The position numbers and the translations under genes were made by a program. Below the pieces are notes generated by a model. The model was not told the DNA's origin and did not search any database. It saw only the letters and a program-made list of their open reading frames with translations. From DASXMX01 sp036794395 (GTDB lineage Bacteria > Planctomycetota > Phycisphaerae > Tepidisphaerales > Tepidisphaeraceae): a stretch of 25,177 nt of DNA. Numbering within the stretch: position 1 is the stretch's first letter; every line of letters begins with the position of its first letter. The stretch is taken from positions 1-25,177 of the forward strand of contig DAIRGS010000074.1 in assembly GCA_036794395.1 (NCBI GenBank). Reading direction: 5' to 3'. Shown in pieces: positions 22,144 to 25,177 of this stretch.

Positions 22144-25026
22144 ATGAGCGACAATCGCCACCCCAATGCATCCCCGCGCCCACATCATGCCCGTCCACTG
22201 AATCGGCCGGCGTCGCCCATTATCGAGGCGCTGGAACATCGGCTGCTGCTCAGCGCTGCGCACGTGCATCCGCATAAGAAGCCTGAGCTTCACGCAACCG
22301 CGCACCTGATTCATCCCCTAAAAAAGCCAACCGACGGTGGCCAGGAGAATAAGCCGGGTAAAGGACACGGAGCCCACGTCAAACCCACGCCGAAACCAAA
22401 GCCTGGACATGATTCGAGCGATGAATCGGGAGACAGCGGGACAACGAATTCCGGCTCGACTTCAACGTCTACCAGCACGGGTTCGAGTTCAGGTGCGGGA
22501 ACAACAAGCGGCGCCCCGTCGTCGAGCACGCCGTCCACGTCGGGGGGCACGACGTCTGCCCCAACCGTGTCATCCAAGCCGGTGGCGAATCCTGGCCCCA
22601 CCGCATCGATCTATGCACCGGACATTACCGTGGCCGGATCATCGGCGCAAACGGTTACGGTCACATTCAGCGGGAGTATCCCAGTCAACACCAATACGAT
22701 TGGCCTGGGGAATCTCAGTGTATCCGGGCCGGCGGGCACACTTTCAGTGACCAGCGCCAGTGCCGGCATGGGGTCGGGAGCAGTTTTAGTTGCGACTTAT
22801 GGCATTGCCCCGCCCACCGGTGGTTGGACCAGCGCAGCAAATGGACCTTACACGATCGCACTCAAGGCGAATCAGGTGTTTGACACCGCTGGCGGTACGG
22901 CGGGCGGCGCGTTGGGGTCGTTCTCGGTGAACGTACCCGCCGCACCAACGGTGAGCAGTCCGCAGGATCCCACATTCGCCGGGGGAAGCACGGTAAGTGC
23001 GGCATTTGTCACCGAAGCCATTCTGACTGCCGCGAACGGCAAAACGCTGGTGATCGGCCACCGCGGAAATGTGGCAAACAGCCAGTCGCAGGGTGTTATC
23101 GAACAACTCAATGCCGACGGATCACTCGATACATCGTTTGGCTCACACGGCCAGATCCTGACGACTTTGGCCGCCAATGAACAGTATTTTGCCGGCGCCT
23201 GGCAGGACGCCAAACACTTTGTAGTCGCGGGCGCGAGCAAGGGCGATTTTGTCGTGCGGCGCTACAGCCTAACCGGCACACTCGATACCACCTTTGGCAC
23301 AAAGGGCACGGCGACAGCCGATTTCGGCTCCGCCTCTGATGTTGCGCGGGCGATCGCCATTGCCAGCGGTGGAAACATCATTGTTGGCGGCGATTCGGGC
23401 GGCAATTTCGCTTTTGCGCGCTTTCTGCCCGGCGGGCAGCTCGATAACAACTTTGCCCAATCGGGCCGTCAGTTGTTTGGCTTGGGTCAGGGAAATAATG
23501 GGCTGGGCGCGATTGCCCTTCAGGGCGACGGAAAGATCGTCGCCGCGGGCGCTGAGGGATCTTCGGTAGTGGTCGTCCGACTGACCGAATCTGGAGAAGC
23601 GGACGGCGCTTTTGGCGCCAGCGGCATGGCCACCGTCGCAAGCCTGTCGGCGAGAACCGACTTGGGCGAGCCCGATCGATCGGAGGGGCTGGCGATTGCA
23701 TCCAACGGAGATATTCTCGTCGCGAATCGTACCACGGGTGGCAATTTCGGTTTGGCACGACTGAACCCCAACGGCACCGTCAACGTCAATTTCGGAGTCA
23801 AAGGGCTGGTGACCGCCGACTTTGGTGGGGATGATGATGCCGATTCGATTGTCGTCCAGAACCGTGGGCAAATCCTTGTTGTTGGCACCTCGCTGCAAAG
23901 CAGTGGCGCCAAGACAGCGGTGGCGGCATTCGATTCGACCGGCTCGCCGATCACGAGCTTCGGAACGCAGGGCTTACTCACCCTCGACAGTGGCATCTCC
24001 GCAACCGGCTTGGGAACCATTGGCGGAATCACGCCCAAATCGCTGCATGTAGGCGATATTGTCCTTAAGGCCTTCGGTACGGTGACCGCGGATGGCCGGG
24101 TCGTCATCGGCACGACCAACCAGGCCGTCGCGGCGACGACTTCCAGCACGCTTCGCCGCCTGCTCGTTCCCGGCGCGGATGCCGCCGCGGGCGGATCGGG
24201 GACGCTGCTGGGCAGCTTCGGGCTCGTGGATGGCCACGGGCAAAAACTCACGGCCACCGTCGCGGGCGCACACGTAACATTCAGCCTGACCGGCGGCACT
24301 GCCAACGCCTACCTCGATGGCACCCAAGTCCGCGTGACCGTGAATGATGCGGGGAAGGGCGTGGCGCTCGCCATCACTTCAACCGGCGGGCGCGTTGCAC
24401 TGGGCGACGTGTCAGTCAGCGGAACACTTCGTTCGATGAGTGCGCGAACCTCCGACCTGCTTGGCGATCTTCACGTGACCGGGTCGGCTGGTGCGATCAC
24501 GATCGGCGATGTGACGGGGAATATTTTCAGCGGTGCGTCGATCGCAAGCATCTCGGCGGGCAATCTAAAGGGCACCGTCTACGCAACCGATGCGCTGGGC
24601 CGGGCGAAGCTGGCCGACGTGAACGGAACCATCGCCAGCGGATCAGGGGTGATCGGACGGCTGTTTGTTGCGTCACTCAACAATGCCCGGATTCTCAGCG
24701 GCGCCAACCTCGGAGACGATGGCCTGATTGGAGGGACCGGCGCGGGTCAGGATGCGTTTCATCCCGGATCGATTGGTTCTCTTCGAGTCAGCAATACGAT
24801 TACTTCATCATTCGTCGGTGCAGGAGTGGACCCCGTCGACTCCACGTTCGGCAATTCCGACGATAAAGCCGCAACAGCTTCCCCGAGCACTCCGTCGGTC
24901 ATCAAAGTCCTCTCCGCAACCGCCGCCGACGCGGCAAGTCGGTTCGAAGCAGGGGCTTTCGGTCAGGTCATCATTGGAAAGAAAACCGACCCCCAGACCG
25001 ATTCCAGGTTCCGACTTTTAGCGTGA
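22144..25026 (+). CDS. LEPR-XLL-type extracellular protein with delta-60 repeats
   Basis: A 960-aa secreted or surface protein. Order: a His/Pro/Arg-rich N-terminus with the LEPR-XLL-like motif LEHRLLLSA (30-38); a Lys/His-rich then Ser/Thr/Gly low-complexity linker (about 40-150); a beta-sandwich segment (about 155-265, with VTVTFSGSIPVNTNTI and NGPYTIALKANQVFDTAGG); about six delta-60 repeats (about 285-615), seen as recurring pairs such as NADGSLDTSFGSHG, LTGTLDTTFGTKG, NPNGTVNVNFGVKG and STGSPITSFGTQG, expected to form a propeller-like fold; and a C-terminal beta-rich module with GSIGSLRVSNTITSSFVGAG like that of the two cyclophilin proteins. ATG at 22144 has AGGAG six bases upstream; the frame upstream to 22006 is not needed. 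Function is unknown; surface adhesion or structure is an inference. Confidence 0.9.
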   Translation: MSDNRHPNASPRPHHARPLNRPASPIIEALEHRLLLSAAHVHPHKKPELHATAHLIHPLKKPTDGGQENKPGKGHGAHVKPTPKPKPGHDSSDESGDSGTTNSGSTSTSTSTGSSSGAGTTSGAPSSSTPSTSGGTTSAPTVSSKPVANPGPTASIYAPDITVAGSSAQTVTVTFSGSIPVNTNTIGLGNLSVSGPAGTLSVTSASAGMGSGAVLVATYGIAPPTGGWTSAANGPYTIALKANQVFDTAGGTAGGALGSFSVNVPAAPTVSSPQDPTFAGGSTVSAAFVTEAILTAANGKTLVIGHRGNVANSQSQGVIEQLNADGSLDTSFGSHGQILTTLAANEQYFAGAWQDAKHFVVAGASKGDFVVRRYSLTGTLDTTFGTKGTATADFGSASDVARAIAIASGGNIIVGGDSGGNFAFARFLPGGQLDNNFAQSGRQLFGLGQGNNGLGAIALQGDGKIVAAGAEGSSVVVVRLTESGEADGAFGASGMATVASLSARTDLGEPDRSEGLAIASNGDILVANRTTGGNFGLARLNPNGTVNVNFGVKGLVTADFGGDDDADSIVVQNRGQILVVGTSLQSSGAKTAVAAFDSTGSPITSFGTQGLLTLDSGISATGLGTIGGITPKSLHVGDIVLKAFGTVTADGRVVIGTTNQAVAATTSSTLRRLLVPGADAAAGGSGTLLGSFGLVDGHGQKLTATVAGAHVTFSLTGGTANAYLDGTQVRVTVNDAGKGVALAITSTGGRVALGDVSVSGTLRSMSARTSDLLGDLHVTGSAGAITIGDVTGNIFSGASIASISAGNLKGTVYATDALGRAKLADVNGTIASGSGVIGRLFVASLNNARILSGANLGDDGLIGGTGAGQDAFHPGSIGSLRVSNTITSSFVGAGVDPVDSTFGNSDDKAATASPSTPSVIKVLSATAADAASRFEAGAFGQVIIGKKTDPQTDSRFRLLA

Positions 25027-25065
25027 GAGGAACGTCCCTACCTCGATCCGTGATCGCCTGCTATA

Positions 25066-25177
25066 TGACCGTGTACGATTCAGCGCCGTTGCAATTTACG
25101 TGGCACGGGTTTCTAACCCGTGTTTGGCGGAGCCGCGGGTCCGGCGCCGGGTCAGATGTGGGAAAACCAACTTGCCG
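25066..25177. repeat. REP/BIME-like element, copy B (cut by the window end)
   Basis: Near-identical to 13089-13192 over about 105 bp, including GTGG plus the CACGGGTT-TCT-AACCCGTG hairpin (25104-25122) and the GGGTCAGATGTGGGAAAACC block. As with copy A, it starts shortly after the stop of a plus-strand gene (25026). The expected inverted right half would lie beyond the window. At the one mismatch in copy A's inner inverted repeat, copy B has the base that would pair. Confidence 0.85.

Noticed and set aside
23520..24305. Minus-strand open frame opposite the delta-60 protein
   Set aside because: A Pro/Ala/Ser-rich antisense shadow without motifs, while the plus strand carries clear delta-60 repeats.

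Overview
The window looks like a planctomycete chromosome, probably from the Phycisphaerae/Tepidisphaerales side of the phylum. The evidence is a paired DUF1501 protein and PSCyt1-DUF1549-DUF1553 cytochrome-domain protein, a DUF1080 protein, three large extracellular proteins carrying a LEPR-XLL-like N-terminal motif, delta-60 repeats, and many intergenic palindromic repeats of kinds common in this phylum. The lineage is inferred from gene content; no rRNA or tRNA gene was seen.

Layout. 1-490: a small HPt phosphotransfer protein (+). 530-5422 (-): a DUF1549/DUF1553 c-type cytochrome-domain protein followed by its usual Tat-exported DUF1501 partner. 5423-6046: gene-free and rich in GC-rich inverted repeats. 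6047-8215 (-): an exported family-3 glycoside hydrolase of the beta-xylosidase/beta-glucosidase type. 8330-10200 (+): a VOC/glyoxalase-fold protein overlapping an ACS-type MFS transporter by 4 bp. 10201-10795: gene-free, with a nested inverted-repeat array of CGCGGA- and CACGGAT-type units. 10796-13079 (+): a PLP-dependent D-threonine-aldolase/D-serine-dehydratase-like enzyme, then an M19 membrane-dipeptidase-type enzyme. The two are separated by a perfect 26-bp inverted repeat built from two copies of a dispersed palindrome. 13089-13319: a REP/BIME-like element between converging genes; a second copy begins at 25066 and runs off the window.

13343-19243 (-) is a probable transcription group read right to left: two tandem LEPR-XLL cyclophilin proteins (both 685 aa from the chosen starts), an unrecognised 195-aa protein, and an exported DUF1080 protein. 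19610-21277 (+) is an L-fucose/L-arabinose-isomerase-like protein. 21433-21903 (+) is a membrane-anchored protein whose C-terminal half has glycine at every fourth residue, 19 times without a break. 22144-25026 (+) is a 960-aa LEPR-XLL protein with a Ser/Thr/Gly linker, delta-60 repeats and a C-terminal module that resembles those of the two cyclophilin proteins.

Together the genes suggest a heterotroph that breaks down polysaccharides (GH3, DUF1080, DUF1501/DUF1553, isomerase, sugar-acid-type transporter), turns over D-amino-acid-containing compounds, and has a distinctive extracellular protein repertoire. The strongest unexplained signals are the uninterrupted glycine-every-fourth-residue protein, the repeat element whose two arms keep the same hairpin through compensatory changes, and the tandem LEPR-XLL cyclophilins, one of which has lost canonical active-site residues.
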